A DNA stretch of 62,663 nucleotides from JAHEFU01 sp020440645 (lineage in GTDB: Bacteria > 4484-113 > JAFGCY01). The DNA lies in NCBI GenBank assembly GCA_020440645.1, contig JAGRNR010000018.1, positions 1-62,663 of the forward strand, given 5' to 3'. Below, piece after piece: positions 35,636 through 43,569 of the stretch. The notes beneath the pieces are model-generated. The model had not been told where the DNA came from and made no database searches. It saw nothing but the letters and a program-made list of their open reading frames with translations. Position 1 is the stretch's first letter. Every line of letters starts with the position of its first letter. The position numbers and the translations under genes were made by a program.

Positions 35636-36541
35636 CTACAGTGCAGCTTCACTGCCGGTTGCGCGGCGCCGGGCGAGCCATTTCTCCACTGGCAGTTCGC
35701 TGATGATCATTGCCAGCACGATCAGCAGGCCGCCCACCGCGCGTACCTTCACCATCTCCTCGCCGCCGAGTGTCCAGGCAAAGATCGCGGCGAACACCGG
35801 CTCCAGGCAGAACACCAGCGCGGTCGTGACCGGCGGCACGCCCTGCTGCGCCGTGAGCTGCAGCATGAAGGCGGATAGTGTCGGGATCAGCGTCAGGAAC
35901 AGCACCCAGCCCATTGTCTCGGTGCTGCCGATGCCGAATGGCCGGCCCATCGCCACTCCGCAGATCAGCGCCGTCAGGCCGGTGAACAGCAGCTGCTGGA
36001 AGTTCAGCACATACACATTCATCCCGCTGTTGGTGTAGCGGTCGGCGTACAGCACATGCGCGGCGTATGTCACGGCTGCCACGAGCGTCAGCATGTCGCC
36101 ATAGTTGGCCTCGTGGAAGCCGCCGGTCAGCAGCCACAGCCCACAGATCGCGATGGCGACGGCCACGAGCCGTGGCCAGGGGGACAGCGTACGGAAGCAG
36201 ATCAGGTTCAGGAGCGGCACGAACACGATGAACAGGCCTGTGATGAAGCCGCTGTTGCTGGCGGTTGTGTGCTCCAGTCCGACGGTCTGGAACACGTAAA
36301 GCACGCCGAGGATCAGGCCCAGCAATGCACCGCTTTTCCAGTTGGTCCACAGGTTGACCCGGCGCGCTGCCAGTGGCAGCGCCATCAGCGCGGCGGCGGC
36401 GAGGAAGCGCCAGGCCACCAGCGCGTAGGGGTCTATGTTGTCAAGGCTGTCCTTGACGATGTAGAAGGTGCTGCCCCAGACGGCGGCGCAGTAGATCAGC
36501 GCGAGTTCCGCCCAGGGGGAGCGTGTGAACAGCTTCAGCAC
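35636..36541 (-). CDS. DMT/EamA-family transporter
   Basis: 301 aa with about ten hydrophobic segments in two EamA repeats (PF00892). First repeat starts LALIYCAAVWGSTFYIVKDS; the second begins around GDMLTLVAAVTYAAHVLYAD and ends LEPVFAAIFAWTLGGE, a typical EamA signature. The family exports or exchanges small metabolites such as amino acids and nucleotide precursors; the substrate cannot be told. Start GTG 36541: TATAAT lies 6 nt upstream (36548-36553), so the mRNA is probably leaderless. It is an isolated gene between two lipoprotein genes. Confidence 0.92.
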   Translation of the reverse strand: MLKLFTRSPWAELALIYCAAVWGSTFYIVKDSLDNIDPYALVAWRFLAAAALMALPLAARRVNLWTNWKSGALLGLILGVLYVFQTVGLEHTTASNSGFITGLFIVFVPLLNLICFRTLSPWPRLVAVAIAICGLWLLTGGFHEANYGDMLTLVAAVTYAAHVLYADRYTNSGMNVYVLNFQQLLFTGLTALICGVAMGRPFGIGSTETMGWVLFLTLIPTLSAFMLQLTAQQGVPPVTTALVFCLEPVFAAIFAWTLGGEEMVKVRAVGGLLIVLAMIISELPVEKWLARRRATGSEAAL

Positions 36542-36547
36542 CCCGGG

Positions 36548-36553
36548 ATTATA
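36548..36553 (-). promoter_or_regulatory. -10 box of the DMT transporter, leaderless
   Basis: Minus-strand TATAAT, then CCCGGG and the GTG start at 36541. No clear -35. Confidence 0.5.
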
Positions 36554-36598
36554 GGGCAGGCGGCGTCAGGCAGCTGCGCCACTGCGCACAGCCGTCAC

Positions 36599-38572
36599 TC
36601 AGTAGAACACACTGTAGATGAATCGCTTGTTCAGGGTGGTGTAGTCCGTGTACAGGATCGCGGTATTGCCCCGCACACTGATGATCCCGCCGACCAGCAG
36701 GTCGAAGCCTGACACTCCTGCTTCGAGTATTGGCAGGTCCTCCCAGTCGGCGATTTCGCCGCTTGGGCTGTGGTGCACCTGCAGGCCGGTGCTCGATGGG
36801 CCCAGGTCATAGGCCCACAGCCCGCCATTGGCAGCCATGAACTGCATGCTGGTGTAGTACTCCAGGCCGAAGTCCAGCAGCTGGCCGGCGGTCCAGGTGG
36901 TGGCTTCCGCAGTTGTGGCCCGCAGTTCATACAGCCGCTGCGGGTTGCCGCGCACCAGCCAGGCCCGTGGCAGCCCGTTGACAAGCTGCAGGTCGGCGAA
37001 GCGCACGATGTCACCCTCCTGGCTGATCGGCATTGACAGCAGCGGCTGCAGGTTCGCACCGGAGGCATCAAACATCGCGAAGCGGGCATCCATGTTCAGC
37101 AGGTCATAGTAGGCGATCATCAGCCTGTTGCCATCACTGGTAGCATCCACGTAGTCAGCCTGGGCCAGCGGGTTTTCGGGCAGGAACGATGTCGGCAGCG
37201 GTGAATTGCCGTGGTGGTCCAGGATGAAATGATCGGTGAAGCGGTATGTGATCGCATGCAGGGAGTTGCCAGTCTGGAACGCATATTCCATGTATGTGTT
37301 GTATTCGTTGTTCATCTGCAGCTCCGTGCTCCAGCTGCTGCCCTCGGCATCGCTGCCCTCGAAGTAGCACAGCCCCTTGTTGTGCACGGAATGGAAGATC
37401 CCCGGCCTCCCGCCGATGTCAAGCAGCCAGGGGGAGTTGTTGATGTTGCTGGACGAGGGCACGATCACCGGACTGGTCCAGCTCGTACCGGCGGCATTCT
37501 CGCCGATGCAGTAATGCACCCGTCCGCCGTTGTTGCCGACCACCCATGCCGCCGCTGGCCGTCCGTCAATGATCGCGGCGCGTGGTGCACCGGTGGTGCC
37601 TCCGCTGGACTCGAACTCGAACAGCGTAGTGCTGTGCCACTGCCGTTCCCAGACCGGCGTCAGTTCGCTGCTTGCATTGTTGCTGACGGCATTCACCCAG
37701 TAGCGGTCATCCAGCCGCACCTCCAGGTCGCTGACGCGGAAATTGCGGCGCTCGGACGGGGCACCGAGCGAGTCGGCCGTGTCAATGCTGGCAACGAGGC
37801 GCGCACTGCCCGTGTCCGGGTAGGCGCTGCCGTCCACGCTGGCCCACAGTTCATAACCGCTGACGGTGTTGCCGAAGTTCTGCCCGATCACTGAGATGTC
37901 CGCCAGATTGATCTCACCGTTGCCATCGCCGTCCACCATCCACTGCGCGCTGTCGCTGGCAAATGGTCCCGTTGCGCCGAAATTCTGCCCGAGCGGTGTC
38001 AGGTCTGAAATGCTGACGATCCCGTTCTGGTCGTAGTCGCCGGGGTTCAGGTAGCTCCACGAAAGGATGTTCCAGCGCGCATTGCGGGACAGGTCGGTCA
38101 CTGCCGGTACGGCCTTGCTGGCAGTGCGCGGCGTACCGGGGCCTGGCTGGTCCAGCCGGAAACTGGCAATCCGCCCGTCAGCGCTGAATGGCTTGTCCAT
38201 TGCCACCCAGCCGAACTGCAGTTCGCCATCGTGCACGAGCTGCAATGACAGGGGGCTGGCATCATCCAGTTCAGTGTGCAGGCTGCTGCTGAGCTGCCCG
38301 GCGTGCTCTACCAGCGGGATGGCGATGTACAGGCTGCTCAGATCCCTTAGCCCGTAGGCGTAAAGTTCCAGCAGCTCATTGCCGCCGATCCGCGAACGCT
38401 CCAGTCTGAAGCTGCCGCTGCTGAACTGCGTGCCATCGAGGATGCGCAATGCCAGCGGACTGCGGGTGACCGGCTCAGAGCGGGTGGCGGCATGTCCACC
38501 GGTGCAGGCTGCGCACAGCAGCAGCGGCAACAGGCCACTGGCGAGTGCTGACAGGCATCTGCGAAGCTGCAT
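36599..38572 (-). CDS. Cohesin-dockerin-propeller lipoprotein
   Basis: 657 aa from ATG 38572 (GGAGG with 5-nt spacing); the frame open to 38593 would only add a leader. Signal peptide MQLRRCLSALASGLLPLLLC, lipobox CAAC. A divergent cohesin-like domain covers about 35-150 (LSSLYIAIPLVEHAGQL, GRIASFRLDQPG). The dockerin pair is at about 175-245 (NPGDYDQNGIVSISDLTPLG, DGDGNGEINLADISVIGQNF). Propeller-like repeats fill the rest (GRPAAAWVVGNNGGRVHYCI). Third member of the cohesin-dockerin subfamily here. Confidence 0.82.
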   Translation of the reverse strand: MQLRRCLSALASGLLPLLLCAACTGGHAATRSEPVTRSPLALRILDGTQFSSGSFRLERSRIGGNELLELYAYGLRDLSSLYIAIPLVEHAGQLSSSLHTELDDASPLSLQLVHDGELQFGWVAMDKPFSADGRIASFRLDQPGPGTPRTASKAVPAVTDLSRNARWNILSWSYLNPGDYDQNGIVSISDLTPLGQNFGATGPFASDSAQWMVDGDGNGEINLADISVIGQNFGNTVSGYELWASVDGSAYPDTGSARLVASIDTADSLGAPSERRNFRVSDLEVRLDDRYWVNAVSNNASSELTPVWERQWHSTTLFEFESSGGTTGAPRAAIIDGRPAAAWVVGNNGGRVHYCIGENAAGTSWTSPVIVPSSSNINNSPWLLDIGGRPGIFHSVHNKGLCYFEGSDAEGSSWSTELQMNNEYNTYMEYAFQTGNSLHAITYRFTDHFILDHHGNSPLPTSFLPENPLAQADYVDATSDGNRLMIAYYDLLNMDARFAMFDASGANLQPLLSMPISQEGDIVRFADLQLVNGLPRAWLVRGNPQRLYELRATTAEATTWTAGQLLDFGLEYYTSMQFMAANGGLWAYDLGPSSTGLQVHHSPSGEIADWEDLPILEAGVSGFDLLVGGIISVRGNTAILYTDYTTLNKRFIYSVFY

Positions 38573-38675
38573 CCGGTCCTCCGGGCCACCCACAGGGGTT
38601 TTACCCGCTTTTAATGTCTATCAGCAAACGGGTATTAGGGCAAGTGTCAGGAACTGGGGAAAGGGGACTGCTGGC

Positions 38676-38990
38676 TCAGTCCAGTTCCGGGCGGCCCAGT
38701 TCCAGCCTGAGCCGGTAGCGTGCGAAGAGGATCCAGAACAGGCCGCTTGCGAGGCCGAGGAACTTCAGGATATGCCAGAACATGCGCCAGTTGAGCGCGG
38801 AACCGGACAGTTCATCGAGGTAGCGCCGGTCGTTCATCTGGAGCGCCAGCAGCACGCTGACGACGAAGGCCACCAGCTGCAGCTGCCCCGGCCAGGCTTC
38901 GCCATCGCGCCGGACCAACACTCGCCAGATGTACTCGCCGATGAAGATGGCGACGATCAACCAGTGGGCGTATAGGAGGATGGTGTGCAA
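38676..38990 (-). CDS. Small membrane protein, unknown function
   Basis: About 104 aa with three hydrophobic segments (TILLYAHWLIVAIFIGEYI, LVAFVVSVLLALQM, FLGLASGLFWILFARY). TTG 38990 lacks a nearby ribosome site; GGAGG fits a CTG at 39005 better, which would give five more residues, so the start is uncertain. I recognise no family. TTAACCATTG, as in the 52-nt upstream blocks, occurs at about 39074 on the same strand upstream. Confidence 0.55.
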   Translation of the reverse strand: MHTILLYAHWLIVAIFIGEYIWRVLVRRDGEAWPGQLQLVAFVVSVLLALQMNDRRYLDELSGSALNWRMFWHILKFLGLASGLFWILFARYRLRLELGRPELD

Positions 38991-39108
38991 CAGGCTGGCG
39001 GACAGGGAAGCCTCCGGTTAATCAGTGCTGCGACCAATCTAGCACGGGAGGGATCTGACTTTTCTCGGAATAACAATGGTTAAGGCCTGGCAACAGCATC
39101 CAGAAAGC

Positions 39109-39142
39109 AAAAAACCGCGCCCTGGTTACCCACAACGCGGTT
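39109..39142 (-). terminator. Hairpin with T tract on the minus strand
   Basis: Read on the minus strand: AACCGCG, 16-nt loop, CGCGGTT, TTTT. It has the form of an intrinsic terminator, but the nearest gene upstream on that strand is the subtilase ending at 39894, with a plus-strand gene between. It could end a read-through or antisense transcript. Confidence 0.45.
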
Positions 39143-39210
39143 TGCCCTTTCGGGTCGGTAATGATATTGTAACGATGATGTAATGACTTGTCAAGCTGAC
39201 GGATTGATAA

Positions 39211-39858
39211 ATGCCAGATGTAGCAGTTTATGTAGATGGTTTCAATGTTTACTTTGGGCTTAAGGCCTTGATGCGTAAAAGGCAGAGAGCCTGTTATAAA
39301 TGGCTGGACTACTGGGCTTTGGGAGAGGGGCTGGTGCAGTCAAGCCCGCATGCTGCCACTGGGGACAAGCTGGTCTCAGTGAAATACTTTTCCGCACTTG
39401 TGGAGGATGATAGGAATAAGGCAGGAAAGCACGCCGCTTACATTGAAGCGCTGAAATCAAGGGGGGTGGAAGTGATACTTGGACGTTATTACACTCAGAT
39501 CGAAACATGCCGCAACCCATCATGCAGTTACACATGGCGCCGGGGTGAGGAAAAACAGTCTGATGTGGCCATTGGCATCCATATGCTGGCTGATGCTTAT
39601 GAAGGAATGTATCAGAAGGCAATTCTGGTGACGGGCGACAGTGACCAGGTGCCAACGATCAAGGCCGTAAGGAAGGCATTTCCAGGTAGGAGCGTTGTAC
39701 TTGCATACCCACCAGAGAGGAGCAGGAACAATGACCTGGAATCGGTGCTTGAATCCGGTGCGACAATGCGCTTCAACAAATGGCTTGCACAATGCCAACT
39801 ACCAGACACCATCAAAGTCAGTGGCAAGCTGATAAGGTGCCCGGAAGAATGGCGCTGA
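39211..39858 (+). CDS. NYN/PIN-like domain protein (LabA-type)
   Basis: 215 aa. The NYN domain, a PIN-like nuclease fold, is recognisable: YVDGFNVYFGLKAL at the N-terminus (first acidic residue), KQSDVAIGIHMLADAY (Asp), and AILVTGDSDQVPTIK (DSD), the conserved acidic cluster that binds metal. It may cleave RNA. A C-N-P-S-C-pair (CRNPSCSYTW) in the middle could bind zinc. Lower GC than the neighbouring genes and no partner gene on its strand, so probably a horizontally acquired accessory gene. The start ATG 39211 has no good Shine-Dalgarno site. Confidence 0.82.
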   Translation: MPDVAVYVDGFNVYFGLKALMRKRQRACYKWLDYWALGEGLVQSSPHAATGDKLVSVKYFSALVEDDRNKAGKHAAYIEALKSRGVEVILGRYYTQIETCRNPSCSYTWRRGEEKQSDVAIGIHMLADAYEGMYQKAILVTGDSDQVPTIKAVRKAFPGRSVVLAYPPERSRNNDLESVLESGATMRFNKWLAQCQLPDTIKVSGKLIRCPEEWR

Positions 39859-39893
39859 GGGGGGGAAAGCCGGCAGTGGCTCTGTATGGTTGA

Positions 39894-42497
39894 TCACTCA
39901 CCCCAGTGGTAACCGACTGCAGCGGCGTCCGCTTCCGTGATCAATCCGTCCAGATCGGAATCGGCGAACACCGTCCAGTCCGGGTCATCCGATGACATTC
40001 CCACACGTGTGCGGATGAAGTCCAGGTCGGCCTGGTTCACCTGGCCGTCAGCATTCGCATCGCCAGGCTGGCTGAAAAACCACAGCGGAATCTCCCGCAT
40101 GGCTCCGGGATTGCCATCCTTCAAAGGAATGATACGCAGGACCGCGATGCGGTTGCCAAGTGCTGACAGGGGAATGCTGGCTGGGAAGCTGGAGCCCGTG
40201 TCGATGCTCTCAATATGGATGTCCTCGCTGCCGGAGTTGTCAAACGGTGCAAGGTCCAGTTCGTAATGCACCGCATCAGAACCTGTTGCTCCGGGCAGCG
40301 AAAGCTGCAGGTCGGGAACGCCAGCGGCTTCCCCGAGGAGCTGCCAGGCCTGCAGCCCGATGAATCCGCTGTTCGCGGACGCAGCCTGGCCACCCTCCCG
40401 CTGCAGTGCTTTGTCAATCCAGGCACCGGGCAGGTGTGTATCCTCCCCGCTGCCAGCACCGTCTGATTCCAGCATGACCACCACATGCAGGGATTCACCG
40501 GCAAACGGTGAGAGATCCAGTTCGTACTGCTGCATCTCCTGCAGGCCACTGAGTGCCGCCGGAAGCTCAGGCCCTTCAAATGTCAGCTGGCTGAAGCTCA
40601 GTCCGTTGTCAGTTGTGGCCAGGAAGCGCAGGAAGTCCCTGTCCTGCTCCAGGTTGCAGGCCGCCGATACCGACAGTGAAGGCTGCACCCTGCCGGAGAG
40701 GTCAATGCGGCGGCTTACGAGCAGTTCAGTACTCCATGCCCCGTAGCCAGACTGGCCGGACACCTGCGTGGCAGCCTGGAAGCCTGCCCCACTCAGCAGC
40801 TGCCACAGGGTGCCGCCGCCGCTGCGAAGATCACCAATGTCCCAGCCCATCGGTCCGAACTGCCGAAGCCGTGTCAGCAGGTCGTCGGAGCAGCCCGATG
40901 ACGGCAGTGAGCAGAGCAGGTTCAGTCCAGTGTAGAAGTCCTCTCCAAAGCTGGCCAGTCCCGTGCCACTGTTGTCAATCACCACTGGCAGGCTGCATTG
41001 CACCGTGCTTGTGGCATTGCCGGCGCGGATCACCAGCTCGTGTGCTCCGTCCGGCAGCATCGTCGTATCGATGGTGACGCTCGCCGGTGCATCCCCGGCC
41101 CGGGCCAGCTCCATCCCATGCGCGCTGGCGCTGAGCCAGTCCGCTTCGCCGATCACTAGCGGCTGCAACTCCAGCATGCCGGACTGGGTCAGCTGGCCCA
41201 GCTGCGGTGCGCTGATTGACAATCCATGCAGTTTGTCAAACGCGGCCGCGATGTCCAGCCGTGGGACAGGATGCTCACCGAAGCCCGTGGTAGGCGCTCC
41301 GCTGGAGACCAGCAGCTGTCGCAGCTCGGCGGGAGTCAGGGTCGGGTCCTCGCTCAGCAGCAGTGCCGCCGCCCCGCTGACAAAGGCCGTGGCGTAACTG
41401 TTGCCGAAGCCGGGCGAGACGTAGTCATCGTCGCTGTCCTTCCAGCAGCTCTTGAGGAACACCCCGGGGGCGGCGATGTCGATGTAGTCGCCATAGCCAC
41501 ACAGCTCCGGCACCCGCGCATCCAGCGCATCGCTGGAGCCGACGGACAGCGCTGTGCCATAGGCGGCGGGATACCAGGGGAAGTCATTGTCCTCATTGCC
41601 AGCGCTGCAGACCAGCAGCACTCCCTTCTCCTCCAGGATGCGGCACATCTCCTCCTCCAGCGGATTGGGGATCTTGCTGGCCCAGGAGTAGTTGATCACT
41701 TTCGCCCCGAGATCGGCGGCGAGCAGGGCACCTTCGACGAGTAGTTCTTTGTTTACCGAGAGATTCGACCCAATTCGGATAGGAATAACTAGGCAATTTG
41801 GTGCGACGCCATGTAAGGCAATCGAATTGCTGTCATCAGAGGAAATGATCCCGGCGATATATGTTCCATGTCCATTGCCATCGCTCACATCGTTATCGTT
41901 CTGATCCAAATCAAGGTGGTATGTTGGAAAATGAATCTCTGGATCCAAGACGGAACTTGACAACTCTTCATGGGTTATTCGAACACCAGTATCTACAATA
42001 GCAATATGAATCGCTGGATCCCCGGTTGTAGATTGCCATACATCGGGAAGTCCTATTTGAATGTGGCCCCATTGTGGAGCATGCTCTGCTGCTGGTTTGC
42101 CAATGCTTGAGATGAGGTCTGGCTCCGAGCTCACGTAGGACATACCTGATGAGAAGCTGCCTAAGGTAAACCATTCACTATCACTACAGAATTCGGGTTC
42201 TTCCAGTGTTACATTTGCCGACTCTGCTGCATGTAGTGCTTCATTTCGACTCTCGAAAGCGAACCTAACAATGCGGTAATTTCCAATAGTTAGTTTTCTT
42301 GTTGAGTAAGATGCGGCTGAAAGTATTGGATTCGCTGTTGGCAAAGTCTGATAACTAATCTGCAAGATAGAGACAGAGGTTGAGAAGTTTGAGTTCGGCA
42401 ATGAAGCCGAGTTGTTGTCCCGCTCAATTGCAGGATGTGCAGAGCACGCACACATCGTCAATGTAAAAAGAACTAGTATGAGTATTCTGCTTTTCAT
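39894..42497 (-). CDS. Subtilisin-like (S8) lipoprotein protease with C-terminal dockerin
   Basis: 867 aa from ATG 42497, four bases after the stop of the tail-fibre gene and with GAGAG 8 nt upstream, so translation is probably coupled. Signal peptide MKSRILILVLFTLTMCAC. Catalytic triad of the S8 family: Asp169 (IAIVDTG), His210 (GNGHGTYIAG), Ser367 (GNSYATAFVSGAAAL), oxyanion Asn301 (SAGNED). Beta-rich domains follow, then a C-terminal dockerin (GDANADGQVNQADLDFIR, DSDLDGLITEADAAAV). The 5' third is AT-rich relative to the rest. The dockerin should let it dock on cohesin-bearing surface lipoproteins (inference). Odd company for a phage-type operon. Confidence 0.88.
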   Translation of the reverse strand: MKSRILILVLFTLTMCACSAHPAIERDNNSASLPNSNFSTSVSILQISYQTLPTANPILSAASYSTRKLTIGNYRIVRFAFESRNEALHAAESANVTLEEPEFCSDSEWFTLGSFSSGMSYVSSEPDLISSIGKPAAEHAPQWGHIQIGLPDVWQSTTGDPAIHIAIVDTGVRITHEELSSSVLDPEIHFPTYHLDLDQNDNDVSDGNGHGTYIAGIISSDDSNSIALHGVAPNCLVIPIRIGSNLSVNKELLVEGALLAADLGAKVINYSWASKIPNPLEEEMCRILEEKGVLLVCSAGNEDNDFPWYPAAYGTALSVGSSDALDARVPELCGYGDYIDIAAPGVFLKSCWKDSDDDYVSPGFGNSYATAFVSGAAALLLSEDPTLTPAELRQLLVSSGAPTTGFGEHPVPRLDIAAAFDKLHGLSISAPQLGQLTQSGMLELQPLVIGEADWLSASAHGMELARAGDAPASVTIDTTMLPDGAHELVIRAGNATSTVQCSLPVVIDNSGTGLASFGEDFYTGLNLLCSLPSSGCSDDLLTRLRQFGPMGWDIGDLRSGGGTLWQLLSGAGFQAATQVSGQSGYGAWSTELLVSRRIDLSGRVQPSLSVSAACNLEQDRDFLRFLATTDNGLSFSQLTFEGPELPAALSGLQEMQQYELDLSPFAGESLHVVVMLESDGAGSGEDTHLPGAWIDKALQREGGQAASANSGFIGLQAWQLLGEAAGVPDLQLSLPGATGSDAVHYELDLAPFDNSGSEDIHIESIDTGSSFPASIPLSALGNRIAVLRIIPLKDGNPGAMREIPLWFFSQPGDANADGQVNQADLDFIRTRVGMSSDDPDWTVFADSDLDGLITEADAAAVGYHWGE

Positions 42498-42501
42498 GAC
42501 T

Positions 42502-43569
42502 CTACTCTCTTTGCTCAATATACAGAGCTTGCACTTTTACTTTCGTGTTGCCAACTTTCATGCTATCACTTGTGCCATTTGCAGTTAGTACGATAAACAG
42601 TACATCGCTTAAATTCTGTATAGAAAGATTGCTATTTACTACGTTGGTCCACTCATCTGACTGAATCTGACTTAACAGATTTGAAGGTGTTGCAGGAATT
42701 GTATTGATGTTGTCATCATTGATAGAAAGGTACAGACTATCAAGTCTATCGATATTCTCAATCAAAACGCGGGCGTGCAAATCCACCACGCTGCCGTGCT
42801 TGAAGGTGTTTGCACCAATTGCAAACTGTGCTCCTTGAGTGACGGCGTTACTGAATTCAGTTGAAGTCCAAACAAACTGCACGTAACTCGATTCAACAAC
42901 ACCGACAGGCGTGCTGTTAAAGGAAAACTGAGTTAAGCAATCTAATGTAAGTGTCGGCAGAGAAGCCCCAACTGGGTATGCAGAAGTTTCCCAGGGTAGG
43001 TTGATCTCATTGTTGCCCCCTATCGAGTCGCGGCTGCCAGCTGCCGGGAAGACCTGGCGATGCACCACTTTGGTGCGTTCATCCACGTAGTCCTTGTTTG
43101 TGAGGTCGTCGTCATTCGTCGGAGTGGCCGGGGTCTGTGGCGCGGTGGAGAAGGTCTTCAGCCCGGCGATCGCCTGGTTGCCCGTGGTGCGCACCACCGA
43201 GCTGTCCACCGCGAACTCCTCACTTGCGAGACTGAGCCCGTCGCCAGCCGTGTAGTCCGGCGCGTGTACATCAATCTCGCCGGCCAGCTCATCCTGTGTG
43301 ACCGTCGCCGCCCCGCTGCCGGTGATCGTGATCTCCCCATCCTGTAATGGATTGCCGCTGCCGCCGGCGAGGCCCGTCACGAAACTCTCCGGCAGAGCCG
43401 GGTCATTAGTCACCCCGCCGCCGCCAGCCGTCGAGCCTCCGCTGGACAGCGGTGCCGCCGCACTGCCGCCCAGTGTGTCACGCTGCTCCAGCGCTTGTTC
43501 ACTGCGCCTCCGCGCATCAATCGCATCCCCGAGGCTGCCCGTCTGCTTCATCCTTCTCCTGATCGTCAT
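42502..43569 (-). CDS. Tail fibre/receptor-binding protein of the particle operon
   Basis: 355 aa from ATG 43569, which overlaps the stop of the hub gene as ATGA; upstream in-frame codons are a shadow. The N-terminal 50 aa are charged, then a Gly-rich linker, then NQAIAGLKTFSTAPQTPATP and DDDLTNKDYVDERT, a motif pair often found in phage fibres just before the tip. The C-terminal half is beta-rich and unlike anything I know. From about residue 183 on the DNA is AT-rich, so the tip has probably been exchanged by recombination. Its role would be host or surface recognition. Confidence 0.75.
   Translation of the reverse strand: MTIRRRMKQTGSLGDAIDARRRSEQALEQRDTLGGSAAAPLSSGGSTAGGGGVTNDPALPESFVTGLAGGSGNPLQDGEITITGSGAATVTQDELAGEIDVHAPDYTAGDGLSLASEEFAVDSSVVRTTGNQAIAGLKTFSTAPQTPATPTNDDDLTNKDYVDERTKVVHRQVFPAAGSRDSIGGNNEINLPWETSAYPVGASLPTLTLDCLTQFSFNSTPVGVVESSYVQFVWTSTEFSNAVTQGAQFAIGANTFKHGSVVDLHARVLIENIDRLDSLYLSINDDNINTIPATPSNLLSQIQSDEWTNVVNSNLSIQNLSDVLFIVLTANGTSDSMKVGNTKVKVQALYIEQRE

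Noticed and set aside
39100..39180. tRNA or tmRNA gene near 39.1 kb
   Set aside because: The hairpin lacks a cloverleaf and CCA-end arrangement; it reads better as a minus-strand terminator.
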